Assembly (NCBI RefSeq): GCF_020595055.1
Contig: NZ_JAJDOO010000022.1
Span: 19,941 to 83,940 of the forward strand
Direction: 5' to 3'
Source of the DNA: Desulfosporosinus shakirovi
GTDB lineage: Bacteria; Bacillota; Desulfitobacteriia; Desulfitobacteriales; Desulfitobacteriaceae
Length of the DNA: 64,000 bases
In this document: piece by piece, positions 1 through 9,093 of the stretch
How positions within the stretch are numbered: the stretch's first letter is position 1
Layout of the letters: each line of letters starts with the position of its first letter
Made by a program: the position numbers and the translations under genes
The notes under the pieces: generated by a model
The model's input: only the letters and a program-made list of their open reading frames with translations
The model's database searches: none
Told to the model about the DNA's origin: nothing

Positions 1-100
1 CCAGGCTGTCCACCGCGGCCGCAAGCCTTGATTCAAGGCTTGCTCAAAGCTGTCGGCAGAGCTTAAAAGCAAGAAATTCCCTCTGCCCCCTCTGCATATA
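1..100. other. Window edge without recognisable gene
   Basis: No coding region can be supported here. A short inverted repeat (AAGCCTTGA/TCAAGGCTT) lies near positions 22-41, but nothing links it to a gene inside the window. Confidence 0.4.
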
Positions 101-152
101 ACAATAATCCCTGGAGCCCGCAAAAACTAGGCTTCCAGGGATTATTGTTTTT
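101..152. terminator. Hairpin terminator after the sigma-54 activator
   Basis: An 18-bp stem (101-118 with 130-148, one bulge) built on ATAATCCCTGGA and its complement is followed on the plus strand by a T run. It lies just beyond the stop codon of the minus-strand regulator and may also serve a plus-strand gene outside the window. Confidence 0.75.
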
Positions 153-188
153 AGGATTCTTTTAGTTACTGAAGATACAGGATTTGAT

Positions 189-2066
189 TTAAAACTTAAT
201 ATCAAGCTCTTTTATTTTTCTGTAGAGAGTATTTCGTCCAATCCCAAGAAGCTTAGAGGCTGGCGCGATTTTCCCCTTGGTTTGGGTTAGTGCATAGAGG
301 ATTGCTTGCTTAGCATGTTGATTAAGCAAGGGTTCCGTAGAGGCTGACGATTCAGACTTAACTAGGTTCTGCAGGATTTCGTCTGGTAAATCAGCTATCG
401 TTAGAAGAGGGCCTTCTGCTAAACCTACCATGCCCTCAACACAGTTTTCCAATTCTCGGACATTACCGGGCCAGTCATGGGACAATAGATGAGTATATAC
501 TTCCTCTTGAACTCCTAGTGGGGGACGATCAAGGGATTTACATGTTTTATCGATAAAATACGGAACAAACTCTAAAATGTCTTCGGAACGTTCGCGTAAT
601 GGAGGTAATTCTAAAGTGACGACCTTCAGGCGATAGTATAAATCCAGACGGAATTTTTCCGCAGCGACCAGGGCAGTAAGGTCCTTGTGGGTTGCTGCAA
701 TAACTCTTACATCTATTTTAATCGCCTTTGTGTCCCCTATTCGAGAAACTTCCTTTTCTTGGAGTACTCTAAGAAGTGCAACTTGAACATTTAAGGGCAT
801 GTCTCCAATTTCATCAAGGAAAATAGTTCCTTTGTTTGCTAATTCAAATTTACCGGGTTTTCCTCCTCTGCGCGCTCCGGTGAAGGCACCCTCAACATAG
901 CCAAATAGCTCACTTTCGATGAGTGAGGCTGGGAGTGAGGCGCAGTTTAAGGCGACAAAAGGTCCTTCGCTGCGTGAGCTGAGTTGATGGATTGTATGAG
1001 AAATAATCTCTTTGCCAGTTCCGCTTTCTCCGTGAATGAGCACAGAAGAGTGGGTTGAGGCAATCTTGGAAGCTCGTGCCAAAGTCCGCTGGGAAAGTTG
1101 GCTGGTTCCTATCCACGTAATATTGGACAGAGGGGCTTTCTTGGAGATTTGCAGCGTACCTACTGCGCCCAGTGATTGACCGGCTTCATTGACTACCTGA
1201 TTTAAGTGGGAGGTAATTTCTTTCCCTGAGCTATCCTTTAAATGGAGATTCAGGGAATGTCCGTTCAACATCCATCCTTTTGGCGTACTAAAAACTTCGC
1301 CAGCGAGTCGCCCAATGATATCTTCTTGTCTGCGGCCAAGCAGTCCGGCACCGTAGGAGTTGATGTTAGTAATGACACCATTGTGATCAATAGCCAGAAA
1401 TCCTTGTTGCAATAGTGAGGAAGCTAACTTTGAACCTTCTTGGTAGAATTTCAATTGGTTTTCCAGCTCGAAAAGTCGCAAGTTTTTTTCGATCATACTC
1501 GCACCCATCATGGCAATATTTAAAATCTTTTGACGGTCTGGATTAGCTTCACCGCTAATATCTAAAACCCCAAGCGGGGTACCCTGGCTGCTCTGAATTG
1601 GGGCAGCCCAACAAGCTAAGAAGTGATTATCGTGCACAAAGTGCTCCCAACCAAAGACGGACATGGGGGCATTATCCCGGAGGGCAGTTCCAATGGCATT
1701 AGTCCCTCGGATTTCCTCACGCCAACTGGCGCCGGGACTTAGATTTACTTTTTGGGCTTTACTCATAAAGGGCGCATCTCCTACGGCCTCGATGATGTAG
1801 CCATCGTTATCGCCCAACAACACGGTATAATTAGTATTTCCTAGCAAGCTGAAAATGTAAGGCAAAACGGGTTCGCTCGCTCTGATCAGGGTGTCTTGTG
1901 CCTCGCGACGTTCACTTAAGCGCGGAGTAGAAAGAATATCCTGATGAGAAATTAGAGTATGGTCTACTTGATACTCAATGCTTCTTTGCCAGGAACGATA
2001 GATGGTAGGGGATACTTCGGATTCAACGCTCTCGCCATTTATAAAACGTTTCCAATAGTTATCCAT
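189..2066 (-). CDS. Sigma-54-dependent transcriptional activator (AcoR type)
   Basis: A 625-residue enhancer-binding protein that would open sigma-54 promoters by ATP hydrolysis. The N-terminal half (about 60-180) is GAF-like and a PAS-like segment follows (about 215-310). The AAA+ domain carries Walker A GESGTGKE at 346-353 and the sigma-54 contact loop GAFTGA at 393-398. A Fis-type helix-turn-helix ends the protein. It starts with ATG behind GGAAAGGG and is divergent from the aldehyde oxidoreductase gene, whose upstream region carries dyad elements and a -24/-12 promoter. I infer that it senses an aldehyde, acid or related metabolite and controls that gene and possibly the alcohol dehydrogenase at 21.6 kb. 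The ligand is unknown. Confidence 0.93.
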   Translation of the reverse strand: MDNYWKRFINGESVESEVSPTIYRSWQRSIEYQVDHTLISHQDILSTPRLSERREAQDTLIRASEPVLPYIFSLLGNTNYTVLLGDNDGYIIEAVGDAPFMSKAQKVNLSPGASWREEIRGTNAIGTALRDNAPMSVFGWEHFVHDNHFLACWAAPIQSSQGTPLGVLDISGEANPDRQKILNIAMMGASMIEKNLRLFELENQLKFYQEGSKLASSLLQQGFLAIDHNGVITNINSYGAGLLGRRQEDIIGRLAGEVFSTPKGWMLNGHSLNLHLKDSSGKEITSHLNQVVNEAGQSLGAVGTLQISKKAPLSNITWIGTSQLSQRTLARASKIASTHSSVLIHGESGTGKEIISHTIHQLSSRSEGPFVALNCASLPASLIESELFGYVEGAFTGARRGGKPGKFELANKGTIFLDEIGDMPLNVQVALLRVLQEKEVSRIGDTKAIKIDVRVIAATHKDLTALVAAEKFRLDLYYRLKVVTLELPPLRERSEDILEFVPYFIDKTCKSLDRPPLGVQEEVYTHLLSHDWPGNVRELENCVEGMVGLAEGPLLTIADLPDEILQNLVKSESSASTEPLLNQHAKQAILYALTQTKGKIAPASKLLGIGRNTLYRKIKELDIKF

Positions 2067-2176
2067 ATATCGCTTTCCCTTTCCTCTCTGACATGGTTTA
2101 ATTTGTCTTTACAATTGTCACAATACCATATCTATTCAATTGAAACAACTAGTCCGAAAAATATAAATATTTCATC

Positions 2177-2278
2177 AGTGTTCTATATTGGAGCGGTTTT
2201 TTAAAGTAAAATGCTCGAATATGGAACACTTTTAGGGCGATATGCCAATAATGTCCTTCTAAATATCCTTAGAGGACA
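2177..2278. promoter_or_regulatory. Two dyad elements, probable enhancer sites for the sigma-54 activator
   Basis: The first dyad is AGTGTTCTATAT (2177-2188) and ATATGGAACACT (2219-2230). The second is TGTCCTTCTAA (2252-2262) and TTAGAGGACA (2269-2278). They lie roughly 110-210 bp upstream of the sigma-54 promoter, the usual position for an upstream activating sequence. The AGTGTTCC core recurs upstream of the alcohol dehydrogenase. Binding by the neighbouring activator is inferred. Confidence 0.6.
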
Positions 2279-2384
2279 CTTCGATTAAAATAAACTTGTT
2301 TGTTTTAATTTGTTTTAATTTGTTTTATTTTGATAGAGTTAGATTTATTAGTAAATTTAAATCTATTTTTTTGATTGTTAAAAA

Positions 2385-2400
2385 TGGCATGAATATTGCT
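2385..2400 (+). promoter_or_regulatory. Sigma-54 (-24/-12) promoter of the aldehyde oxidoreductase
   Basis: TGGCATGAATATTGCT fits the TGGCAC-N5-TTGC consensus, with GG and GC in the required spacing, about 80 bp upstream of the ATG. The same string with one change precedes the Mop gene at 8896. Confidence 0.88.
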
Positions 2401-2481
2401 ATATCTCTATATGAGAGAAAGATTTATTCTCTTAAGAAAAGTTTTAGTAAAGATATTTTATAGAAATAAGGGGGAAGATTC

Positions 2482-4275
2482 ATGGGTGGGTATACTGGGA
2501 AAATATTAAGAATTAATCTCGCAGAAGGAAAAACTAGTACTGAGCCTTTAAACATGGAACTTGCAAAGAAATATTTAGGCGGGCGGGGGCTTGCCGGCAA
2601 AATGTTTGCGGATGAGGTAGCTTCGGATGTAGATGCGCTTTCTCCTGGGAACAAGTTGTTCATTGCTGCCGGAGTGCTGACTGGTACAAACGCCCCAACA
2701 CCATCAAGGTATATGGTTGTGACCAAGTCTCCTCTGAATGGGGTTATCGCATCTTCGAATTCTGGGGGATATTGGGGTGCAGAACTCAAATTTGCTGGTT
2801 ATGATATGCTTGTCTTGGAAGGCAAGTCAGATCATCCTGTCTATATTTCCATTAAAGATGGAGAAGTGGAAATCAAGGACGCAGGCAAGGTTTGGGGTAA
2901 GGATGTCTATGAGACAACTGATGCTTTAAAACAAGAATTTGGTGATGACAAAGCGAAAGTTCTAGCCATCGGACCAGCTGGAGAAAATCTTTCTTTAATG
3001 GCAGCGATTGTAAATGACCTCTATCGGGCTGCAGGGCGTACTGGGGTAGGCGCTGTTATGGGATCTAAAAACCTCAAAGGGATTGTAGTCCGTGGAACAG
3101 GAAAAGTAGAGAATGCGAATCCTGACCAAATGAAAGAAGTCGTTGCTAATTCTTTGAGGAAAATTCGGGAAAATGGTGTAACAGGACAAGGGCTCCCAAC
3201 TTACGGATCGGCTGTGCTTGTCAATATTATCAATGAAACAGGAGTATATCCGGTCAATAACTTCCAAGGTTCCTATGATCCTGAGGCAGATTTAATCAGC
3301 GGAGAAACCTTGACTGAGAAATATTTGCTTAAGAAGCATCCTTGCTATCGTTGCCCCATTGCCTGTGGCCGCTATAGTAAATGGGATGGCAAAGAAGGGG
3401 CAGGCCCAGAGTATGAAACTGCTTGGGTCTTTGGTTCGGACTGTGGTATCCATGACTTTGATGCAATTCATGAGGCCAATGATTTATGCAACAAACTAGG
3501 TTTAGATACTATTTCTGTCGGTGGAACCATTGCAGCAGGAATGGAACTCGTTCAGCGCGGCTACATTAAACCGGAAGAACTCGATGGTACAACATTAGAG
3601 TTTGGCAATGCTAAAGGCATGGTTGAATGGGTACGAAAAATTGCTTATGTTGAAGGATTGGGAGCCAAAATGGCGATGGGTTCTTATAATCTAGCAGAAA
3701 GCTATGGCGCCCCGGAACTTTCAATGAGCGTTAAGAAGCAAGAACTGCCGGCCTACGACCCACGTGGCATACAAGGGCAAGCCTTATCCTATGCAACAAG
3801 CAACCGTGGAGGATGTCACGTTCGCGGGTACATGATTTCTCCGGAAATTTTGGGGCTTCCGGAAAAACTTGATCGTAATTCCCTCGAAGGAAAAGCAACC
3901 TGGACTAAGATTTTCCAAGATCTCACAGCCGTTATTGATGCTGTAGGACTCTGTTTGTTCTCTTCCTTCGCACTGGGCTTAACTGATTATACAGCACTCG
4001 TAAATGCTGTGACTGGTTTTAATTATACCGATGAGGAGCTTCTGGCTTGCGGAGAACGAATTTGGAATGTTGAGCGTTTACACAACCTGAAAGTTGGATA
4101 CTCTGCCGTTGATGACACCTTGCCTAAACGACTATTAAACGATCCAATTTCTTCCGGTCCTTCAAAAGGACAAATGCATAACTTGCCTGAGCTTCTGGTA
4201 CAGTACTATGCTGAACGCGGATGGGATAAAGCAGGTGTGCCAACCCCAGAGCGTCTAAATATGCTGGGAATATAG
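2482..4275 (+). CDS. aor: Tungsten-type aldehyde:ferredoxin oxidoreductase
   Basis: A 597-residue cytoplasmic AOR-family enzyme that interconverts aldehydes and carboxylic acids with ferredoxin, using a tungsto-bis-pterin and one 4Fe-4S cluster. The start MGGYTGKILRINL and the GGRGLAGK segment are typical of the N-terminal pterin domain. The cluster ligands C288, C291 and C295 and the distal C491 (in DAVGLCLF) are all present, at almost the numbering of the Pyrococcus enzyme. It starts with ATG behind GGGGGAAG and has its own sigma-54 promoter. The cofactor genes immediately downstream and the TupABC transporter at 25.6-28.1 kb support tungsten as the metal. Substrate range cannot be read from the sequence. 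Confidence 0.95.
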   Translation: MGGYTGKILRINLAEGKTSTEPLNMELAKKYLGGRGLAGKMFADEVASDVDALSPGNKLFIAAGVLTGTNAPTPSRYMVVTKSPLNGVIASSNSGGYWGAELKFAGYDMLVLEGKSDHPVYISIKDGEVEIKDAGKVWGKDVYETTDALKQEFGDDKAKVLAIGPAGENLSLMAAIVNDLYRAAGRTGVGAVMGSKNLKGIVVRGTGKVENANPDQMKEVVANSLRKIRENGVTGQGLPTYGSAVLVNIINETGVYPVNNFQGSYDPEADLISGETLTEKYLLKKHPCYRCPIACGRYSKWDGKEGAGPEYETAWVFGSDCGIHDFDAIHEANDLCNKLGLDTISVGGTIAAGMELVQRGYIKPEELDGTTLEFGNAKGMVEWVRKIAYVEGLGAKMAMGSYNLAESYGAPELSMSVKKQELPAYDPRGIQGQALSYATSNRGGCHVRGYMISPEILGLPEKLDRNSLEGKATWTKIFQDLTAVIDAVGLCLFSSFALGLTDYTALVNAVTGFNYTDEELLACGERIWNVERLHNLKVGYSAVDDTLPKRLLNDPISSGPSKGQMHNLPELLVQYYAERGWDKAGVPTPERLNMLGI

Positions 4276-4397
4276 GACTCTTATAATCATAGGTTATAAT
4301 CCGAAACTCAAACTGTTTTAGAATTTAGATTAGACGGTAAGCGCTGAACAAATATTGAGGGGGGGCCTTTTTTTAGGGGTCTCCCCTTGAATCATGG

Positions 4398-4403
4398 TAT
4401 AAT
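4398..4403 (+). promoter_or_regulatory. Extended -10 promoter for the cofactor operon
   Basis: TGGTATAAT gives a TGn extended -10 (TATAAT at 4398-4403), about 80 bp upstream of the MoaD-like gene. No convincing -35 is seen. A G-rich stretch with a small AGGGG/CCCCT hairpin (4375-4387) lies just upstream and may attenuate transcription leaving aor. Confidence 0.5.
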
Positions 4404-4482
4404 AGAACAAATAATTATCATCTGCAAGATGTGCAAATAACTATCGGCTTTCCAGGGTATATAACAGAGAGGGGGTAGTGAA

Positions 4483-4707
4483 ATGCGTGTGACGGTTAAA
4501 CTATTTGCGACGTTTCGAGATGGCCGTTTTAAAGTTGAAGAGAAAAATCTTTCAGAAGACAGTCAGGTTCTTGATGTCCTCCAACTGTTGAATATTCTGC
4601 CGGAAGAAGTCGCCATTTGCTTGGTTAATGGGCGGGACGTTAAGGAACAGCACGTCCTGAATGATGGAGATACTATTGCACTCTTTCCGCCTGTGGGAGG
4701 GGGCTAA
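4483..4707 (+). CDS. MoaD-like sulfur carrier protein
   Basis: A 74-residue ubiquitin-fold protein ending in the diagnostic GG (VGGG at the C-terminus), the residue that is adenylated and thiocarboxylated to carry sulfur into the molybdopterin dithiolene. Its stop codon is directly followed by the ATG of the ThiF-like gene, implying that the two work as a carrier and activator pair. Its place between aor and the moeA genes suggests a MoaD version dedicated to the tungsten enzyme. ThiS-like use is an alternative, but the context argues against it. Confidence 0.85.
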   Translation: MRVTVKLFATFRDGRFKVEEKNLSEDSQVLDVLQLLNILPEEVAICLVNGRDVKEQHVLNDGDTIALFPPVGGG

Positions 4708-5400
4708 ATGACGATAGAAGGCCGTTACCTTCGAAACAAGAAAACTTTGACTGATGAGGATCAGCAGAAACTGGCTAAGTCATGCGTTGCAATCGTGGGC
4801 TGTGGAGGGCTTGGCGGTTATATAGCCGAAGAGCTCGCTCGAATCGGAGTTGGTCGATTAGTGCTGATTGATGGGGACCGCTTAGAGGTTAGTAATCTTA
4901 ATCGCCAGATTATGGCGACTGAACTTAATATCGGGCAGTGGAAGGTGGAAGCTGCCCGGGACAGATTGCGAAGTGTAAATTCTGAGGTGAAAGTGGAAAG
5001 TATTAAAGAGTGGTTTAAGGAAGAAAAGGGACCGGAAATGTTTCGAGAAGTCGACTTGGTTTTTGATGCCCTTGACTCCCCAGCCACTCGAGTCGAGTTG
5101 GAACGGGTCTGTCACCGTCTCAAGTTACCACTGGTTTTTGCGAGCATTGCTGGGTGGTTTGGCCAAATAGGAGTTAGTTTACCAGGGGATTTTAGCGTCT
5201 TGCGCTTATTTGGTCATGGGGAACGGGGAGTAGAGAGTACCTGGGGCAACCCTGCCTTCACCCCCGCTGTCTTAGCAAGCCTAAGTGTAGCAGAGGGTGT
5301 GAAATTATTGGCAGGACGTATGCCTGCCCTGCGCAGGGCATGGTTGCAGGTGGATTTACTAACTATGGAATTTGAACGCTTTGAAATCAATAATACATAA
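4708..5400 (+). CDS. ThiF/MoeB-family adenylyltransferase
   Basis: A 230-residue E1-like enzyme expected to adenylate the C-terminal glycine of the preceding carrier. The nucleotide-binding GCGGLGG lies at about residues 31-37, followed by DGD and the SNLNRQ arginine-finger motif typical of MoeB/ThiF/HesA. The C-terminal half lacks the two CxxC pairs that bind zinc in standard MoeB, and the protein is slightly short for that family. It therefore looks like the zinc-free subgroup often found next to AOR genes. The start abuts the stop of the carrier gene. Confidence 0.87.
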   Translation: MTIEGRYLRNKKTLTDEDQQKLAKSCVAIVGCGGLGGYIAEELARIGVGRLVLIDGDRLEVSNLNRQIMATELNIGQWKVEAARDRLRSVNSEVKVESIKEWFKEEKGPEMFREVDLVFDALDSPATRVELERVCHRLKLPLVFASIAGWFGQIGVSLPGDFSVLRLFGHGERGVESTWGNPAFTPAVLASLSVAEGVKLLAGRMPALRRAWLQVDLLTMEFERFEINNT

Positions 5401-5481
5401 TTTCCGTTTGGGTTTAGTACTTTGAAATAAATCTGCCTTATTCAAAATGACAAAATATGATCGTGGAAGGTGTAATAGAGC

Positions 5482-6723
5482 ATGGGAAGCAGCAGTGAAT
5501 TATTTAGGGTCCAAACCTTGGCTGAGGCAATCGACTCATTAAAACCCTATGTTCTCTCATTTTACCAGCGGGTTGAAAAGATACCTTTGGCTGAATCACT
5601 GGGACGTATTCTGACGCAGGATATTCCAGCGACCTGTGCCTTACCTCATTTTCGTAAATCTACCATGGATGGGATGGCTGTCCGAGCGGCAGATACATTC
5701 GGTGCCAGTGAAAGTATGCCAGCCTTAATAGAGTGTCGTGGCGAAATACGAATGGGTGAAGCTCCCTCAAAAACGCTGGAACAGGGGACAGGACTACTAA
5801 TGCCCACAGGCGGAATGCTTCCTGAGGGAGCGGATGCAGTTGTGATGGTTGAACGGCTTGAACACTTTGGTGAAACTCTTTATGGTGTCACGAAGGCCGT
5901 TGCACCTGGAGAAAATCTTATTGACATTGGGGAAGATTTGGTCGAAGGGGAAATTATTCTTTCTGAATTTACACGAATCAGGGCCCAGGAAATGGGACTC
6001 CTGGCGTCTCTTGGACTGGCTTACATTCCGGTATTACCCCGTTTTAACGTCGGGATTCTTTCGACTGGGGATGAAATCATTCCTCCTGAACAAGAACCTT
6101 TGCCTGGTCAGTCAAGAGATATTAACGGCTATACCTTGCTGGGGCAAGCCTTAGCAAGTGGTGCGGACGCCCGCTATTACGGAATAGTGAAAGATGATTT
6201 GGAAGAGCTCCGTAAAGTACTTGCCCAGATGTTGAAGGAAAATGATGTTGTTTTGCTCTCCGGCGGGAGTTCAGTAGGGTTACGGGATTTATCCGCCCAA
6301 CTTATCGGCGAATTAGGAGAGCCGGGACTGCTTTTTCATGGTTTAGCACTTAAGCCAGGTAAGCCAACGATCGGTGGGGTGGTTGATGGTAAATTAATTT
6401 TCGGACTCCCGGGACATCCTGCCTCGGCGATGGTCGTTTTTGACACACTTGTACGTCCGTTGTTGGATGGTTCATTGTTAAACCCCCAAGTTGATCCTCT
6501 GCCCAAGGGGGCCTTATCCCAAAACTTATATTCAGGAAGCGGGCGTGAGGAGTTTGTACGAGTTCGGCTCATACCGAAGGGTGAAGGATGGCAGGTTGAG
6601 CCGGTTCGAGGAAAATCCGGCTTAATAAGAACTATGGTACTAGCTGATGCTATAGTGCACATTCCTTTAGATACAGAAGGTATTGAAGCAGGGAAAGAGG
6701 TCTTTTTCCGGCTCTTGCGTTAA
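5482..6723 (+). CDS. moeA: Molybdopterin molybdenumtransferase MoeA
   Basis: A 413-residue MoeA that inserts the metal into adenylated molybdopterin. Typical blocks are present in order: MDGMAVRAADT, LPEGADAVVMVE, the STGDEI start of the MogA-like domain, LLSGGSSVG, ALKPGKPTIGG and GLPGHPASA, followed by the C-terminal beta-barrel domain IV. The start is ATG behind GGAAGGTG. It is followed after 33 bp by a second MoeA with a fused binding-protein domain. Archaea with both Mo and W enzymes also carry two MoeA paralogues, so metal specialisation is plausible but not shown. Confidence 0.95.
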   Translation: MGSSSELFRVQTLAEAIDSLKPYVLSFYQRVEKIPLAESLGRILTQDIPATCALPHFRKSTMDGMAVRAADTFGASESMPALIECRGEIRMGEAPSKTLEQGTGLLMPTGGMLPEGADAVVMVERLEHFGETLYGVTKAVAPGENLIDIGEDLVEGEIILSEFTRIRAQEMGLLASLGLAYIPVLPRFNVGILSTGDEIIPPEQEPLPGQSRDINGYTLLGQALASGADARYYGIVKDDLEELRKVLAQMLKENDVVLLSGGSSVGLRDLSAQLIGELGEPGLLFHGLALKPGKPTIGGVVDGKLIFGLPGHPASAMVVFDTLVRPLLDGSLLNPQVDPLPKGALSQNLYSGSGREEFVRVRLIPKGEGWQVEPVRGKSGLIRTMVLADAIVHIPLDTEGIEAGKEVFFRLLR

Positions 6724-6756
6724 AATATAACTGTCTTGAAGAGGAGGTAAAGAAAC

Positions 6757-8664
6757 TTGGAACGACAAATATATCTTAAAAATACGGCTTGGCAAGAAGG
6801 CCTAAAGTTAATGATGGACAAGCTTGCCGGGCGTTGTCTTCCCCAAAATGAATCGATAGATGTTCGTTTAGCACTGCATAGAATCACGGGGGCGATCGTC
6901 AGAGCCAAAAAAAGTTCGCCTCATTTTGCGGCTTCAGCGATGGACGGATATGCTGTTAGGGCTAAGGATACCCATGGAATCTCGGAGCGTGAGCCTCGTT
7001 GGTTAGAACTGGGAGTTCAAGCAATTCAAGTTGATACTGGTGATCCGCTTCCTGAAGGAATGGATGCAGTCGTCATGCTCGAAGATGTCTTGGAATTGGG
7101 TGAAAAGGGAATTCTGCTCCAAGCCCCTATCGTTCCTTGGAATCATGTTCGTCCAGTAGGGGAGGATATTGTTGAAGGGGAAGTGCTGCTGCCTATTCAT
7201 CACCGCATTCGGCCTCAAGACCAGGGGGCATTACTGGCTGCTGGGGTTATAGAGGTTGAAGTCCGATGCAAACCACGGGTAGGAATCTTGCCGACAGGGG
7301 ATGAAATCCGGCCCGTGGAAGCTGATTTGCAGGTGGGAGATATTGTAGACAGTAATTCGACAGTGCTTGCTTCCTTAGTGGAAGAATGGGGTGGATCTGC
7401 GACGATATGGCCGATTACACCGGATAAACAAGAGCAACTGGAAGCTGCTATCTTGCAAATGGCAGCTTCTCAGGATATTCTAGTCATCATTGCCGGATCA
7501 TCCCAGGGGAGGGACGATTATACGTCTCATTTAGTTGGCAAGCATGGAACCCTTTATCTGCATGGTGTTGCCATTAAACCAGGCAAACCTGTTGTCTTAG
7601 GAGAAGTTCAAGATAAGCCTGCTATTGGGATCCCGGGCTATCCGGTGTCGGCTTACTTGACCGCGCATTTATTTTTGGAACCTTGGGTGAAGCATTATCA
7701 AGGTTTGGGTAAAGATACTCAGACTTCCTTAGATGCTGTGATCAGTAAAAAAGTCTTTTCCTCGCTCGGCAGCGAAGAGTTCGTGCGGGTTAAGGTGGGA
7801 AAAGTCGGAGAGCGTTGGGTTGCCGCTCCTTTGAGCAGAGGGGCGGGTGTCACCATGAGCTTGGTAAGGGCGGATGGGATGCTTCGGGTTCCTCGCTTAC
7901 AGGAAGGGTTTCACGAGGGAGAAACAGTGCCGATAGAACTTTTGCGCCCTGTTTCGGAGTTGGAGGAAACTCTCGTGTGTATTGGCTCCCATGACCTTAC
8001 CCTGGATGTTTTAAGCAGTCATATGAAGGCCAGAGGCGGGTATGGGGGCATCGCTTCAGCACATGTAGGGAGCCTAGCAGGAATTCTGTCCTTGCGCAAA
8101 GAGGAAGCTCATTTTGCAGGAATTCACTTGCTCGATCCCGAGACGGGGGAATACAATCACGCCTATTTAAAACGGTTTTTACCGGAAAGAGATATTGCTT
8201 TGATGAACCTGGTCTATAGGACTCAAGTTCTTATCGTACCCAAAGGTAACCCCCTGAATATTAAGGCATTGGCGGATTTTACTAAGCCGGGTGTTCGATT
8301 TATTAATCGTCAGGGCGGTTCCGGGACCCGAGTGCTTTTTGATTTCTTGCTCCAGCAACAAGGGCTTAACAAAGAGCAGATTTTAGGGTATGAACGAGAA
8401 GAATTTACGCATTTAGCGGTTGCTATAGCGGTTGCCTCGGGGGCAGCCGATGTTGGATTGGGTATTCAAAGTGCGGCGGAAGCCTTGGGCCTAGACTATG
8501 TTGTCATTGGAGAAGAACGATATGATCTGGCAATTCCGCGTGAATATCTTGAAGAACCCCGCATGAAGGCGATGATTTCTGTTATCCAAAGTAAAGCCTT
8601 CCAAGAGGATGTTCTGGCACTGGGTGGGTATGATGTCCGAGAGACCGGGGTATTTTACGCCTAA
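6757..8664 (+). CDS. MoeA fused to a periplasmic-binding-protein-like domain
   Basis: A 635-residue protein starting with TTG behind GAGGAGGT. Residues 1 to about 400 are a full MoeA (MDGYAVRAKDT, LPEGMDAVVM, LPTGDEIRPV, AIKPGKPVVLG, GIPGYPVSA). Residues from about 405 form a PBP-like domain with INRQGGSGTR and a GAADVGLGIQSAAEALGLDY-type segment. The same module occurs, attached to a helix-turn-helix, in the regulator at 28490-29407. There is no signal peptide, so the domain acts inside the cell, presumably binding an anion or a cofactor intermediate. In the second metal-site block SSQGRDDYT replaces the usual GGSS, which may alter the chemistry. Confidence 0.92.
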   Translation: MERQIYLKNTAWQEGLKLMMDKLAGRCLPQNESIDVRLALHRITGAIVRAKKSSPHFAASAMDGYAVRAKDTHGISEREPRWLELGVQAIQVDTGDPLPEGMDAVVMLEDVLELGEKGILLQAPIVPWNHVRPVGEDIVEGEVLLPIHHRIRPQDQGALLAAGVIEVEVRCKPRVGILPTGDEIRPVEADLQVGDIVDSNSTVLASLVEEWGGSATIWPITPDKQEQLEAAILQMAASQDILVIIAGSSQGRDDYTSHLVGKHGTLYLHGVAIKPGKPVVLGEVQDKPAIGIPGYPVSAYLTAHLFLEPWVKHYQGLGKDTQTSLDAVISKKVFSSLGSEEFVRVKVGKVGERWVAAPLSRGAGVTMSLVRADGMLRVPRLQEGFHEGETVPIELLRPVSELEETLVCIGSHDLTLDVLSSHMKARGGYGGIASAHVGSLAGILSLRKEEAHFAGIHLLDPETGEYNHAYLKRFLPERDIALMNLVYRTQVLIVPKGNPLNIKALADFTKPGVRFINRQGGSGTRVLFDFLLQQQGLNKEQILGYEREEFTHLAVAIAVASGAADVGLGIQSAAEALGLDYVVIGEERYDLAIPREYLEEPRMKAMISVIQSKAFQEDVLALGGYDVRETGVFYA

Positions 8665-8700
8665 TCAATTGCTTTTGTCTTTAACAGTGTCAATAATTTA

Positions 8701-8742
8701 ATTGAAAAGCACCTTCCTACTGATGGGGAGGTGCTTTTCAAT
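8701..8742 (+). terminator. Rho-independent terminator after the MoeA fusion gene
   Basis: ATTGAAAAGCACCT at 8701-8714 pairs perfectly with AGGTGCTTTTCAAT at 8729-8742 and closes the cofactor operon. Confidence 0.85.
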
Positions 8743-8812
8743 TTGTACGATGATATGTCAAGCGCGAAGGCTCTTCTCAATGTCAATTATAGAGCATAAT
8801 TTAGCTGTTATT

Positions 8813-9019
8813 TTTCGACAAATTATTCTAATTAGTAGTGCTGTTTTATGTGGGGATATACATCTGGATCGCCAAATGTGGAATTGTCGAAATATTGGCA
8901 TGAATATTGCATAAATAATAAGTATATCCAAGTAGAACAAATAATATCAAACTAAACCAAATTGAACAAGTATCGCTAATGACAAGAGAAAAAGAAATGG
9001 AGGTTTGGAAATTCGACAA
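8813..9019. promoter_or_regulatory. Three TTCGACAA sites around the Mop promoter
   Basis: TTCGACAA occurs at 8814-8821 (inside TTTCGACAAATT), in inverted form at 8883-8890 (inside AATTGTCGAAAT, abutting the -24 element) and again at 9012-9019 in the leader. The spacing suggests sites for a regulator different from the one acting on aor. The bound protein is unknown. Confidence 0.45.
8896..8911 (+). promoter_or_regulatory. Sigma-54 promoter of the Mop operon
   Basis: TGGCATGAATATTGCA differs from the aor promoter only in its last base. It lies about 185 bp upstream of the Mop start codon, leaving an untranslated leader of about 170 nt in which no gene was seen. Confidence 0.88.
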
Positions 9020-9093
9020 GACAATAACTCGATAGACTTAATGAAGTAACATGAACAGAGAGTAAATGTGATTCAGAAAAGGAGAGAAAAAGA

